Notes: generated by a model not told the origin, from the letters alone. Shown: positions 1 through 5,855, counted from the first letter of the stretch. The stretch: DNA of 7,108 nucleotides from Candidatus Woesearchaeota archaeon (GCA_030591125.1 JAUVBP010000060.1:1-7108), one strand, 5' to 3'. Translations and numbers: made by a program.

Positions 1-440
1 CATCAACACTGGTTGCAATGCAGGCACCTGCCTATACAGCAGGGAAGAATCCAGTCCCTCCTGCCCTCCCGACCCAGTAGATCCATGCACAGGAATCACC
101 TGCCCAGACGATTGCGACGGCACAACACTGAAACACAGCGGAACCTGCTCAGAAGGAACATGCGATTACAATCTAGAACCACTGAGCACCACCTGCGGAT
201 ACGACCCTTGCGCATTCACATTATGTGAAGACTTCTGCAGTGGAACAACTTTTTTCATCAACACTGGTTGCAATGCAGGCACCTGCCTATACAGCAGGGA
301 AGAATCCAGTCCTTCCTGTCCTCCCGACCCAGTAGATCCATGCACAGGAATCACCTGCCCAGACGATTGCGACGGTACGACACTGAAACACAGTGGAACC
401 TGCTCAGCAGGGACCTGCGATTACAATCTAGAACCTATGA
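1..440 (+). repeat. Tandem 255-bp repeat encoding 85-residue Cys-rich units (one full copy, one partial)
   Basis: The sequence at 1-180 recurs at 256-435 with 8 differences that I counted by eye. Seven are synonymous third-position changes and one changes Glu to Ala. Each 85-residue unit is itself two related sub-repeats of about 42 residues with the pattern C-x-D-x-C-x-G-T-T, G-x-C-x2-G-x-C-x-Y-x2-E and a closing Cys. The second copy diverges after about 440, where the amidase domain begins. The array enters from the left edge, so more copies may exist outside the window. Confidence 0.93.
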
Positions 441-2983
441 GCGTCTCGTGCGGGTATGTTCCACCCGCAACATCAGGAGTGATAGTGGTCCTTGATCCAG
501 GACATGCCAACGTATCTGCTGAAGGCATACTCAACCATAAGATATCTGCTGCATTGAGACCTCTACTGGAAGCAGAAGGCATCACTGTCTACGAGACAGC
601 TACTTCTCTCGACGTAAATGCCCGGGCAGACTATGCTGACGGGTTGGACGCAGACATCCTTCTCTCGATACATTTCAATGCTTTCGACGGGACTGCTGAA
701 GGTGTTGAGGCATATTACTACGACACGGATGATCAGACTTTTTGTGACACCATATTACCTTATGTAGAAGATATCCTGCCGAGCAATAATAGGGGCGTGA
801 AGCCAGACACTTCTTCAGCACCAGGAAGTCTGGGCGTCCTCAGGTCAAGGAATGGTACTGCATGTCTTGTTGAGCTGGAATTTCTGGACCGCGTAAGGGA
901 CATTTCATTCATGGATGTGAATTACACTGACTTCAGTACATTGCTTAACAGCGAGGATTACATATCTGCAGCTTCCAACGCTCTGAGAGACGGCATACTA
1001 GATCATTTTAACATCACTGGCTCGTGTGCAGGTATAAGCTGTCCAGACACTTGCGACGGGACAACCCTTAAGCACAGCGGGACGTGTAATGCAGGGACTT
1101 GCGAATATTCTCTTGAACCATTCAGCACTATCTGCGGTTATGATGCTTGTGCTTTTACGATATGTGAAGATTATTGCGATGGGACGACTGCGCACTCATC
1201 AGGCACTTGTTTTGCAGGGCAATGCTATTACTCATCCATCCAGGAAGAATCAGAGACATGCGGCTGGGTAGACCCCTCACAACTTGCCGCTCTGGGGATA
1301 ATACAGTTCTATCTTACCCCCTCAGTGATTACATGCGACCAATCAAGGACCATCACTATGAATCTCGGCCTTGTCAACATGAACAGTAACACTGCAGAAG
1401 ATGTTGGGGTGGATTATACTTCAGCAGGTGCAGGCCCTATTTTTTCCACCTTGCCGTTCGACATGCCAGGTAATTCTGTCAGGACAGAGTCAGCAGAGTA
1501 CACGATATCCGATACAGTTCCTGCAGGCACGTATAGCATTGAAGCGACAGTACTATACGCAGGAACAAGCATGGAGGCCAATACACACGTCACCATCCAG
1601 GCTTGCATAGATACTCCGATAGACGATACACCGATCAACAATATAGATCATTTCATAGATAACATTGATGCGATACCTGATGTTTATCAATATAATAATA
1701 GTCTTGGATTAACTCAGTCACAAGAAAATAGGTCTTGCGGACCCTCAGCTGCTGCGAATTATTTTGTATGGTTATCAGATAATGGTTTCTCAAATTTTTC
1801 ATCAGGTACCCAATTAGAATCATTGTCATCAACCATAAAGACATTGTATAATTCAAGTTATATGAATACTGTGGGCGTGGGTGCAACCGATCCTGATCAA
1901 TTAGTTGAAGGTATTGAAAAGTACGTCGAAGATAATGATTATGTGATAAATAATCTAAGATTTCAAGGTTGGAAAGATATGGATGATCCATACGACACCG
2001 GAATTGAAATACCTAGTTTTGATTGGATAAAAGAGGGAGTGAAAAATGAGGAAGGAGTATTGATTCATTATGCGTGGTATAGATATTATTCCACAAATGA
2101 TAAGTATGTTAGATTGGGCGGACATTGGGTTACTGCTGTTGGATACGGTATTCAGAAAAATGGAACTTTAAATCCTGATATACTGATCATTCACGATCCT
2201 GCATTTAGCGGTAGTAGTAATAATTATGTAAACATGTCCCTACTACCCGACGATGCAACTTTCGGTTATGATAATAGAATGCCTAATTCGACAAAAGGGT
2301 TCTATGATATGGAAGGAGTCTCTCATGCGATCCCTCGATCAACTCACGTCATCATGGAAGGAGTTGTCAGATTCAATGTGAGCAAGCCTGCAGCAGCAAC
2401 ACCTGCAATCCCTATCACGACAGGTACAGGCGGCTCTGGTGGTGGAGGTAGCAGCACCTCATATCTGCAGGACACAATAAGCGTACCTACAGAGCCAGTA
2501 GTCGCACCGAGTACGAATCCTGCTCTGGCATTCATAGTGCCAATCACACAGCAGACCACATCTACACCGAGAATACCTGCACCGATAGATGAAGTGGCTC
2601 CTGTAGAAGAAGTAAGTACCGAGGCAGCACCTACAGTCACCCTTATCACTGTCGGGACCGGATGCAGCAGTGACGCTGATTGCAGTTCTGGTGAGACCTG
2701 CCTCCCTGACGGGATGATACAGAAACTCTTTACCGAACCGAAATGCTGTCCTGAAGGAGATGAGTTGATTGATGGGAAGTGTGTAACTCCCAGAGCATCA
2801 GGATGGAATGAAGGATGTTCTGATTCTACATCCTGCAGGACAGGTCTTGAATGTATATCAACTGCAAGTTGGTGGTACATATTCGGGAGAGACTCGGGAG
2901 TATGCTGTTTCCCTGATCAGGAACAGGAAGGTGGAGAATGCATCTCGAACCTGATAGTGTCGATGCCTGTGGAGAGAGTTTAG
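2..2983 (+). CDS. Large modular secreted-type hydrolase: Cys-rich repeats, Amidase_3, Ig-like, C39-like peptidase (5'-partial)
   Basis: The reading frame is open from the left edge, so this is the C-terminal 993 residues of a longer protein; the first ATG in frame, at 437, is internal to a repeat and is not the start. Residues are counted from nt 2. Residues 1-145 are Cys-rich 85-residue repeats. Residues about 160-336 are an N-acetylmuramoyl-L-alanine amidase (Amidase_3) domain: DPGH with H168, E174, SIH with H224, and catalytic-type E291 in LVELEF, so the zinc ligands and acid all seem present. Residues 342-420 are another Cys-rich unit. Residues about 430-535 resemble a CARDB/Ig-like beta domain. 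Residues about 555-785 are a C39/papain-like cysteine peptidase with C579 in SCGPSAA, H708 in GGHWV and D732 in IIHDPA. A Gly/Ser/Pro/Thr linker (795-880) and a duplicated Cys-rich tail follow. An extracellular role is inferred from the cysteines and domains; the substrate is unknown. The stop is TAG at 2981. Confidence 0.85.
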   Translation: MNTGCNAGTCLYSREESSPSCPPDPVDPCTGITCPDDCDGTTLKHSGTCSEGTCDYNLEPLSTTCGYDPCAFTLCEDFCSGTTFFINTGCNAGTCLYSREESSPSCPPDPVDPCTGITCPDDCDGTTLKHSGTCSAGTCDYNLEPMSVSCGYVPPATSGVIVVLDPGHANVSAEGILNHKISAALRPLLEAEGITVYETATSLDVNARADYADGLDADILLSIHFNAFDGTAEGVEAYYYDTDDQTFCDTILPYVEDILPSNNRGVKPDTSSAPGSLGVLRSRNGTACLVELEFLDRVRDISFMDVNYTDFSTLLNSEDYISAASNALRDGILDHFNITGSCAGISCPDTCDGTTLKHSGTCNAGTCEYSLEPFSTICGYDACAFTICEDYCDGTTAHSSGTCFAGQCYYSSIQEESETCGWVDPSQLAALGIIQFYLTPSVITCDQSRTITMNLGLVNMNSNTAEDVGVDYTSAGAGPIFSTLPFDMPGNSVRTESAEYTISDTVPAGTYSIEATVLYAGTSMEANTHVTIQACIDTPIDDTPINNIDHFIDNIDAIPDVYQYNNSLGLTQSQENRSCGPSAAANYFVWLSDNGFSNFSSGTQLESLSSTIKTLYNSSYMNTVGVGATDPDQLVEGIEKYVEDNDYVINNLRFQGWKDMDDPYDTGIEIPSFDWIKEGVKNEEGVLIHYAWYRYYSTNDKYVRLGGHWVTAVGYGIQKNGTLNPDILIIHDPAFSGSSNNYVNMSLLPDDATFGYDNRMPNSTKGFYDMEGVSHAIPRSTHVIMEGVVRFNVSKPAAATPAIPITTGTGGSGGGGSSTSYLQDTISVPTEPVVAPSTNPALAFIVPITQQTTSTPRIPAPIDEVAPVEEVSTEAAPTVTLITVGTGCSSDADCSSGETCLPDGMIQKLFTEPKCCPEGDELIDGKCVTPRASGWNEGCSDSTSCRTGLECISTASWWYIFGRDSGVCCFPDQEQEGGECISNLIVSMPVERV
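1025..1261 (+). repeat. Diverged Cys-rich repeat unit after the amidase domain
   Basis: Residues 342-420 of the large protein (counted from nt 2) carry the same two-part cysteine pattern as the units at the left edge, beginning CAGISCPDTCDGTTLKHSG. The DNA is clearly diverged from the left copies while the cysteine spacing is kept. The amidase domain therefore sits inside a Cys-rich repeat array rather than beside it. Confidence 0.85.
2648..2945 (+). repeat. Duplicated C-terminal Cys-rich module (protein level)
   Basis: The last ~110 residues of the large protein contain two copies of one pattern: G-C-S-x2-(A/T)-(D/S)-C-x2-G-x2-C, a spacer of roughly 15 residues, then C-C-(P/F)-x4 and a final Cys in GKC or GEC. 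This differs from the N-terminal repeats. The module looks like a small disulfide-stabilised domain. Its function is not known. Confidence 0.65.
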
Positions 2984-3029
2984 CTCCCTGTTAAACTGCT
3001 TGAATTAAAAGGATCCATCATCAGAAAAA

Positions 3030-3039
3030 TTTATAAAAA
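3030..3039 (+). promoter_or_regulatory. TATA box of the nucleotidyltransferase-like gene
   Basis: TTTATAAAAA lies about 75 nt before the TTG start at 3112. With archaeal spacing of about 26 nt, transcription would start near 3060, giving a leader of about 50 nt. The leader would begin with a short hairpin (3062-3080) and end with a ribosome site. Confidence 0.65.
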
Positions 3040-3061
3040 AGACGATATAAACAGTCTTAAA

Positions 3062-3080
3062 AAGAGGTACACAGCCTCTT
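3062..3080 (+). other. Short hairpin at the predicted 5' end of the mRNA
   Basis: AAGAGG (3062-3067) pairs with CCTCTT (3075-3080), and T3068 can form a wobble with G3074, leaving a 5-nt loop. It falls right at the inferred transcription start. It may be chance. Confidence 0.35.
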
Positions 3081-3101
3081 AGACTTATTCTACGGAATTG
3101 A

Positions 3102-3106
3102 GAGGT
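3102..3106 (+). promoter_or_regulatory. Ribosome binding site that selects a TTG start
   Basis: GAGGT ends five bases before TTG at 3112. The first in-frame ATG, at 3130, would be 23 bases away. The spacing therefore favours TTG. Confidence 0.65.
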
Positions 3107-3111
3107 AAATA

Positions 3112-4416
3112 TTGAACCACAGTAGCAAGATGAAGATGGATAACCCGGATCTCGAGCAGCGTCTACAGGATGTACAGCATGTCGTCATCAGCGCCAGTCA
3201 TGATATCTACAAGAGCCGCAGCAAGGTGGATAAGGATACTATTGATGGAGCTGAAGCATACCGTAGGGAAGGCCTGAGCTGCATAAGCTACAAGTTCAGA
3301 AGGGCAGCAGATGATGATATTGATGAGAACAAGGCATTGATGCCTGCGTACAGGGATGTCCCTTTAGTCGCACATAATATCATTGCCCGCATAAGGCAGG
3401 GCTTCACTGTTGCTGTAGTAGGCAGTGCAGAAGTCAAGCTCGTTGTTGATGGGTTAAGGGATTATCTGGGTGTCACAGAAGACCGCCTTAAGTACGTCCC
3501 TGAAGGGAAGAGCTATGCGGAAAATGTGAAAAAAGGACGGAAGGCCCTTGGGTTGAAGAAGGGACAGAGATATCTTTTCGAACCGGCAGATGTCATACTC
3601 GACGAGGATGTCAGCGACCTCTGTGCTGATCCTGATGTCGCTGAGTATGACTGTGTCGCCAACTTCAACGGTCAGGAGTCAGCATTCTCAGATACTACAG
3701 AGTTCTTTCCGCGGAATTATAATTTTGATTTCACAGACCTTGATGGGATCATGCAGCCCACGAAAGAGTGCAACAAGATGGTCTTTTCGAAGAGATTCCC
3801 ACTATGGATACTGAATGCCCTGTACCGCAACCGGGAGAAAGGAAGACTGAACATATTGCCCCTGCTTACATTGGGAGGCGCTAAGTTCCTGACAAGATAC
3901 CATTCATTATCTCAGCACACTAAAGAGGTCATAAGATACAATAGGCAAAGCCTTGCCCTGAGGAAAGAAGGTATCCAGAGGAAGTTCAGTTTCTCAGCTG
4001 CTACTGCGAAAGAGATAATGCAGGCAATATTCAATAGGAAGCTGCTCATCAAGGCAGACCATAAAGAGCCTTTCAGGATCAAGGACATAGATGCATGGCA
4101 TGATCTGTGGTACTACCAGCACATATTTGATGAGGTGAAGCAGAGATATCCTGATTCTTCATTGGATGGATTGGAGCACATCTCCAGGTATGCAGAGGAT
4201 CTTGTCAACTTCAACGAGCGCATGCAGAAGATAAAAGGTCAGATAGGCGTACTGAAAGACTTCAGGGGATACGCCAACAAGAGAGCGAGTGACCTTCAGA
4301 TGGAACAACAACCTTTCAACAAAGACGGGACTCTAGCAATCCCTCCTGCAAAAGGCGAGGACATAGGTGCTTCTGTGGATTATCTTATCCAGAGAAAGAA
4401 AAAGAAAACAGCCTAA
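3112..4416 (+). CDS. GT-A fold nucleotidyltransferase-like protein (MobA-like pattern), 434 aa
   Basis: The start is TTG, chosen because GAGGT sits five bases upstream. Residues 73-94 (NKALMPAYRDVPLVAHNI and following) match the dKALlp..GkPll.h.i stretch of MobA-like NTP transferases. AVVGS at 101-105 fits the next strand, SYAENVKKG around N138 fits the s..eNv.kg helix, and FEPADVIL around D160 fits the metal-binding aDvPl segment. The usual Gly-rich loop (LaGGxGxR) before the conserved Lys is not recognisable; the equivalent region is Cys- and Arg-containing (57-64). The C-terminal half, about residues 225-434, is helical and charged, with a basic end (RKKKK), and I recognise no domain there. 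In the family these enzymes attach a nucleotide to a sugar phosphate or cofactor; the substrate here cannot be told. The missing loop could mean an altered or inactive enzyme. It is a single gene with its own promoter. Confidence 0.75.
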   Translation: MNHSSKMKMDNPDLEQRLQDVQHVVISASHDIYKSRSKVDKDTIDGAEAYRREGLSCISYKFRRAADDDIDENKALMPAYRDVPLVAHNIIARIRQGFTVAVVGSAEVKLVVDGLRDYLGVTEDRLKYVPEGKSYAENVKKGRKALGLKKGQRYLFEPADVILDEDVSDLCADPDVAEYDCVANFNGQESAFSDTTEFFPRNYNFDFTDLDGIMQPTKECNKMVFSKRFPLWILNALYRNREKGRLNILPLLTLGGAKFLTRYHSLSQHTKEVIRYNRQSLALRKEGIQRKFSFSAATAKEIMQAIFNRKLLIKADHKEPFRIKDIDAWHDLWYYQHIFDEVKQRYPDSSLDGLEHISRYAEDLVNFNERMQKIKGQIGVLKDFRGYANKRASDLQMEQQPFNKDGTLAIPPAKGEDIGASVDYLIQRKKKKTA

Positions 4417-4445
4417 AACTAAATACAACATATTTCTAAAATAAG

Positions 4446-4455
4446 AAAATAAAAA
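4446..4455 (-). terminator. T-rich terminator after tRNA-Tyr
   Basis: On the minus strand the tRNA 3' end is followed directly by TTTTTATTTTC, an oligo-T stretch typical of archaeal termination. Confidence 0.55.
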
Positions 4456-4469
4456 TCCCGGCGGCCGGA

Positions 4470-4499
4470 CTTCCAAACCGACCACATTGCGATCAGTTC
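4470..4499 (-). other. Non-canonical 30-nt tRNA intron in the T loop (59/60)
   Basis: The precursor folds as a complete bulge-helix-bulge. The T stem is the outer helix and UUCA pairs with UGGA as the 4-bp central helix. The two 3-nt bulges are AAG and AGU. The inner helix is an 8-bp pairing of AACUGAUC with GGUCGGUU, closed by a 7-nt loop. Cutting after the second base of each bulge leaves the T loop TTCAAAT, exactly seven bases. Confidence 0.9.
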
Positions 4500-4521
4500 T
4501 TTGAACCAGCAACCTTCCGGT

Positions 4522-4579
4522 GACTGCTGACCCGTTTTCATACATGGCGATCATGCCTTGTCTACGGGTGCTGTATTAG
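4522..4579 (-). other. 58-nt anticodon-loop intron (37/38)
   Basis: CUGU in the anticodon loop pairs with GCAG near the intron's 3' end as a 4-bp central helix. It is flanked by the 3-nt bulges AGC and UCA, which are cut after the second base to give 37/38 splicing. The inner part does not continue directly: ACCCGU/ACGGGU forms a 6-bp stem offset by 9 and 2 unpaired bases, topped by ACAaGGC/GCCaUGU. This is a relaxed bulge-helix-bulge. A competing local hairpin, CUGUA/UACAG, would tie up the anticodon. Confidence 0.82.
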
Positions 4580-4656
4580 CTACAGCCGGACGCACCACCA
4601 TTATGCTACGCCGGGATTGGTGCATAATAAGGTAGAATAGAAGGGAAAGAAGGGTG

Positions 4657-4664
4657 TTTTTAAA
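4657..4664 (-). promoter_or_regulatory. TATA box of tRNA-Tyr
   Basis: TTTAAAAA on the minus strand is centred about 45 bp upstream of the tRNA 5' end. This predicts a leader of roughly 20 nt that would be trimmed by RNase P. Confidence 0.65.
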
Positions 4665-4690
4665 GGTTTCTGTGTGTTATGGGCCATTCC

Positions 4691-5122
4691 TCAGATATTA
4701 TAATTCTTCTTTCTCCAGGCATAATATTCCCGTAGTCCTGGCTGGACAGGTTCATCTTCAAGTAACGAACCAAAAGCCTGGATATACAGCCCTGACACGA
4801 CATCGAAGTTCCATTCAGTATAGGGGCATTCCAGGAAGAAGTGCCTCCGCACACCATCATCTACAGATGCACAGTATCTTATCTCACCAGGAGTCGGCGA
4901 ACCTATCTGCAATGGGCTGTGTGTACTGCTATCAAACAACTCAATAAACTTATCGAGCGTCATCTCAGGGTCAGGCTGTCTTTTCCATGATTGTGAAGCA
5001 TCCAGCATATCGAACCACTTCCTCACATCTTCAAGCCTTTCAGAAGTATAGAGTGCCTTGAGGAACAACAGGTTATTCTTGACGCTTTTCCTGTCAAGCA
5101 TTATCTGGTTTACATATACCAT
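4691..5122 (-). CDS. Protein of unknown function, 143 aa
   Basis: I do not recognise a family. The start is set at ATG 5122 rather than GTG 5137, because the TATA box (5144-5151) is centred 25-26 bp before this ATG, so the mRNA would be leaderless; GTG 5137 would lie upstream of the transcription start. There is no Shine-Dalgarno site before either codon. The protein is predicted soluble, with no signal peptide or membrane segment. Its N-terminal half looks helical (LDRKSVKNNLLFLKALYTS). The middle has RYCASVDD and then HFFLECPYTEW, which places two Cys about 17 residues apart with an intervening His, but this is not a clear zinc motif. The C-terminus is aromatic and basic (REYYAWRKKNYNI). 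The stop is TGA at 4691. tRNA-Tyr follows on the same strand but has its own TATA box. A second in-frame ATG at 5101 is possible. Confidence 0.65.
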   Translation of the reverse strand: MVYVNQIMLDRKSVKNNLLFLKALYTSERLEDVRKWFDMLDASQSWKRQPDPEMTLDKFIELFDSSTHSPLQIGSPTPGEIRYCASVDDGVRRHFFLECPYTEWNFDVVSGLYIQAFGSLLEDEPVQPGLREYYAWRKKNYNI

Positions 5123-5143
5123 AGATAGAAACAGCACTCACAC

Positions 5144-5151
5144 ATATAAAA
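5144..5151 (-). promoter_or_regulatory. TATA box of the unknown 143-aa gene
   Basis: TTTTATAT on the minus strand is centred 25-26 bp from ATG 5122. This geometry places transcription initiation at the start codon and is the main reason for choosing that start. Confidence 0.65.
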
Positions 5152-5186
5152 CATCAAGCACAGAGAAATTTATCAAACCGCAACTC

Positions 5187-5214
5187 ACACGCAAAGACCT
5201 TTGGTCTTTGGTGT
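5187..5214 (-). other. Strong intergenic hairpin
   Basis: ACAC (5187-5190) and CAAAGACC (5192-5199) pair with GGTCTTTG (5203-5210) and GTGT (5211-5214). This makes 12 base pairs with one bulged G (5191) and a TTT loop. It lies in the downstream region of the CYTH gene and next to the 74-bp inverted-repeat element. No run of T follows on either strand, so it is not a simple terminator. It could be an mRNA end-stabilising structure or part of a small RNA. Confidence 0.6.
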
Positions 5215-5216
5215 CC

Positions 5217-5290
5217 TAAAATTATTGTTAAGCAAGCGCTGGACAAGCCCCGCACTTTAGTGCTGGGTTAGGCGCTTACCAATAATTTTA
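5217..5290. repeat. 74-bp inverted-repeat element (MITE-like or structured RNA)
   Basis: The ends are inverted repeats of 17 bp with one mismatch: TAAAATTATTGTTAAGC (5217-5233) against its partner at 5274-5290. Inside, AGCCC (5246-5250)/GGGTT (5265-5269) and GCAC (5252-5255)/GTGC (5260-5263) form a second hairpin with a TTTA tetraloop, separated by one C/T mismatch. Both ends are TA. The terminal TAA (5288-5290 on minus) is the stop codon of the CYTH gene. Either a tiny non-autonomous transposable element or a structured RNA in a 3' untranslated region would fit. Confidence 0.6.
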
Positions 5291-5842
5291 TGATTTCGTC
5301 AACTCTCTCCAATTCTGAACATACTCAAGATACTTCTTGTCGAACTCTTCCTTCGGAGTCACAGGTATGTCTAATTTATTGAACGCATCCCTTATCTCCA
5401 ATAAAGCCCAATCTTTCCCCTGCGCATTAGTCTTCCGTTCAATCTCGAGTATCCTGCCATACCCTCTGTTGTCATCCACACAGACCGAGAAACCTTTCCA
5501 GCTGAACTTGTGCCTTTTCCTGAACCACTTGACCTTTACAGGGTAGCCCATCATGGCGAACATCTGTTCAAGCATCGGAAACTCATCACGGGAGAACTTC
5601 ACTTCAAGCTCCTCACGGGCATGCTCATGCATCTTGCCTTTCTTCATCCATATCTTGGAGCCAGAGTTGTTCTGCTGTATCCTGATATCTATAGGAGCCT
5701 CAAAGTAATATGTGACCTGGTTATCCTCTACTACATCATTGCTGCTTGTCCGAAAGAATCCCAACATCCGGTCATACTGCTCATCTGTGAGAAAGCTCCT
5801 GACTTCAACCTCGATATTATTACATGCCATGGGATAAGACAA
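5288..5842 (-). CDS. CYTH domain protein (class IV adenylate cyclase / thiamine triphosphatase-like)
   Basis: The 184-residue protein has the CYTH layout. The N-terminal ExExK-type motif is EVEVR (E11, E13, R15), with Arg in place of the usual Lys. Next come a DIRI strand with R54, a basic strand IWMKKGK (64-70), REELEVKF (77-83), a basic strand WFRKRHKFSWKG (106-117), and VDDNRGYGRILEIER (122-136), which matches the D..gLG.flEIE pattern. The C-terminal KKYLEYV helix is also typical. CYTH enzymes hydrolyse or cyclise triphosphorylated substrates in a metal-dependent tunnel; the actual substrate cannot be told. The start is TTG 5842, preferred over ATG 5830 because AGAGGAGT ends five bases upstream. 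The stop codon lies within the terminal inverted repeat of the adjacent element. The gene shares a divergent promoter region with the ferritin-like gene. Confidence 0.83.
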   Translation of the reverse strand: MSYPMACNNIEVEVRSFLTDEQYDRMLGFFRTSSNDVVEDNQVTYYFEAPIDIRIQQNNSGSKIWMKKGKMHEHAREELEVKFSRDEFPMLEQMFAMMGYPVKVKWFRKRHKFSWKGFSVCVDDNRGYGRILEIERKTNAQGKDWALLEIRDAFNKLDIPVTPKEEFDKKYLEYVQNWRELTKS

Positions 5843-5847
5843 TACTT

Positions 5848-5855
5848 ACTCCTCT
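5848..5855 (-). promoter_or_regulatory. Ribosome binding site that selects a TTG start (CYTH gene)
   Basis: AGAGGAGT on the minus strand is spaced five bases from TTG 5842. The alternative ATG at 5830 would be 17 bases away. Confidence 0.65.

Larger units (their letters stand above)
4456..4615 (-). tRNA. tRNA-Tyr (anticodon GTA) with two introns
   Basis: Read on the minus strand, CCCGGCG (4609-4615) pairs with CGCCGGG (4457-4463), followed by discriminator A at 4456. The C1:G72 pair is the archaeal/eukaryal tyrosine identity pair. The D arm is GCA/TGC, with GG in the loop. The anticodon stem TCCGG (4586-4590)/CCGGA (4516-4520) holds the loop CTGTAG (4580-4585) + A (4521), with anticodon GTA at 4581-4583. 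The variable loop is AGGTT. The T stem GCTGG (4506-4510)/CCGGC (4464-4468) closes the loop TTCAAA + T. The two introns, 58 nt at 37/38 and 30 nt at 59/60, must both be removed to give a 72-nt tRNA in which every stem is paired. CCA is not encoded. The gene lies 75 bp downstream of the unknown gene on the same strand and has its own TATA box. Confidence 0.93.

Noticed and set aside
437..439. ATG at 437 as the start of the large hydrolase
   Set aside because: The same frame is open to the left edge and encodes the continuing Cys-rich repeats with mainly silent differences between copies, so the gene starts outside the window.
1..440. CRISPR-like repeats at the left edge
   Set aside because: The period is 255 bp with no spacers, the repeats are in frame, and the differences are synonymous, so this is a coding repeat.
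2344..2880. A 178-codon open frame on the minus strand
   Set aside because: It lies wholly inside the linker and Cys-rich tail of the large gene, has no promoter or ribosome site, and its product is low-complexity; it is a shadow of the coding frame.
2977..2997. Hairpin over the stop codon of the large gene as a terminator
   Set aside because: AGTTTA/TAAACT makes only six AT-rich pairs with a 9-nt loop and no T run follows.
4333..4554. A 73-codon open frame on the minus strand
   Set aside because: It runs through the tRNA-Tyr gene and its introns, which explain the sequence fully.
4522..4579. Box C/D guide RNA inside the anticodon intron
   Set aside because: ATGATC only partly resembles box C and no CTGA box D is present.
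5217..5290. Intrinsic terminator for the CYTH gene
   Set aside because: The inverted repeat begins inside the stop codon and is not followed by an oligo-T run on the minus strand; archaeal termination depends mainly on T tracts.
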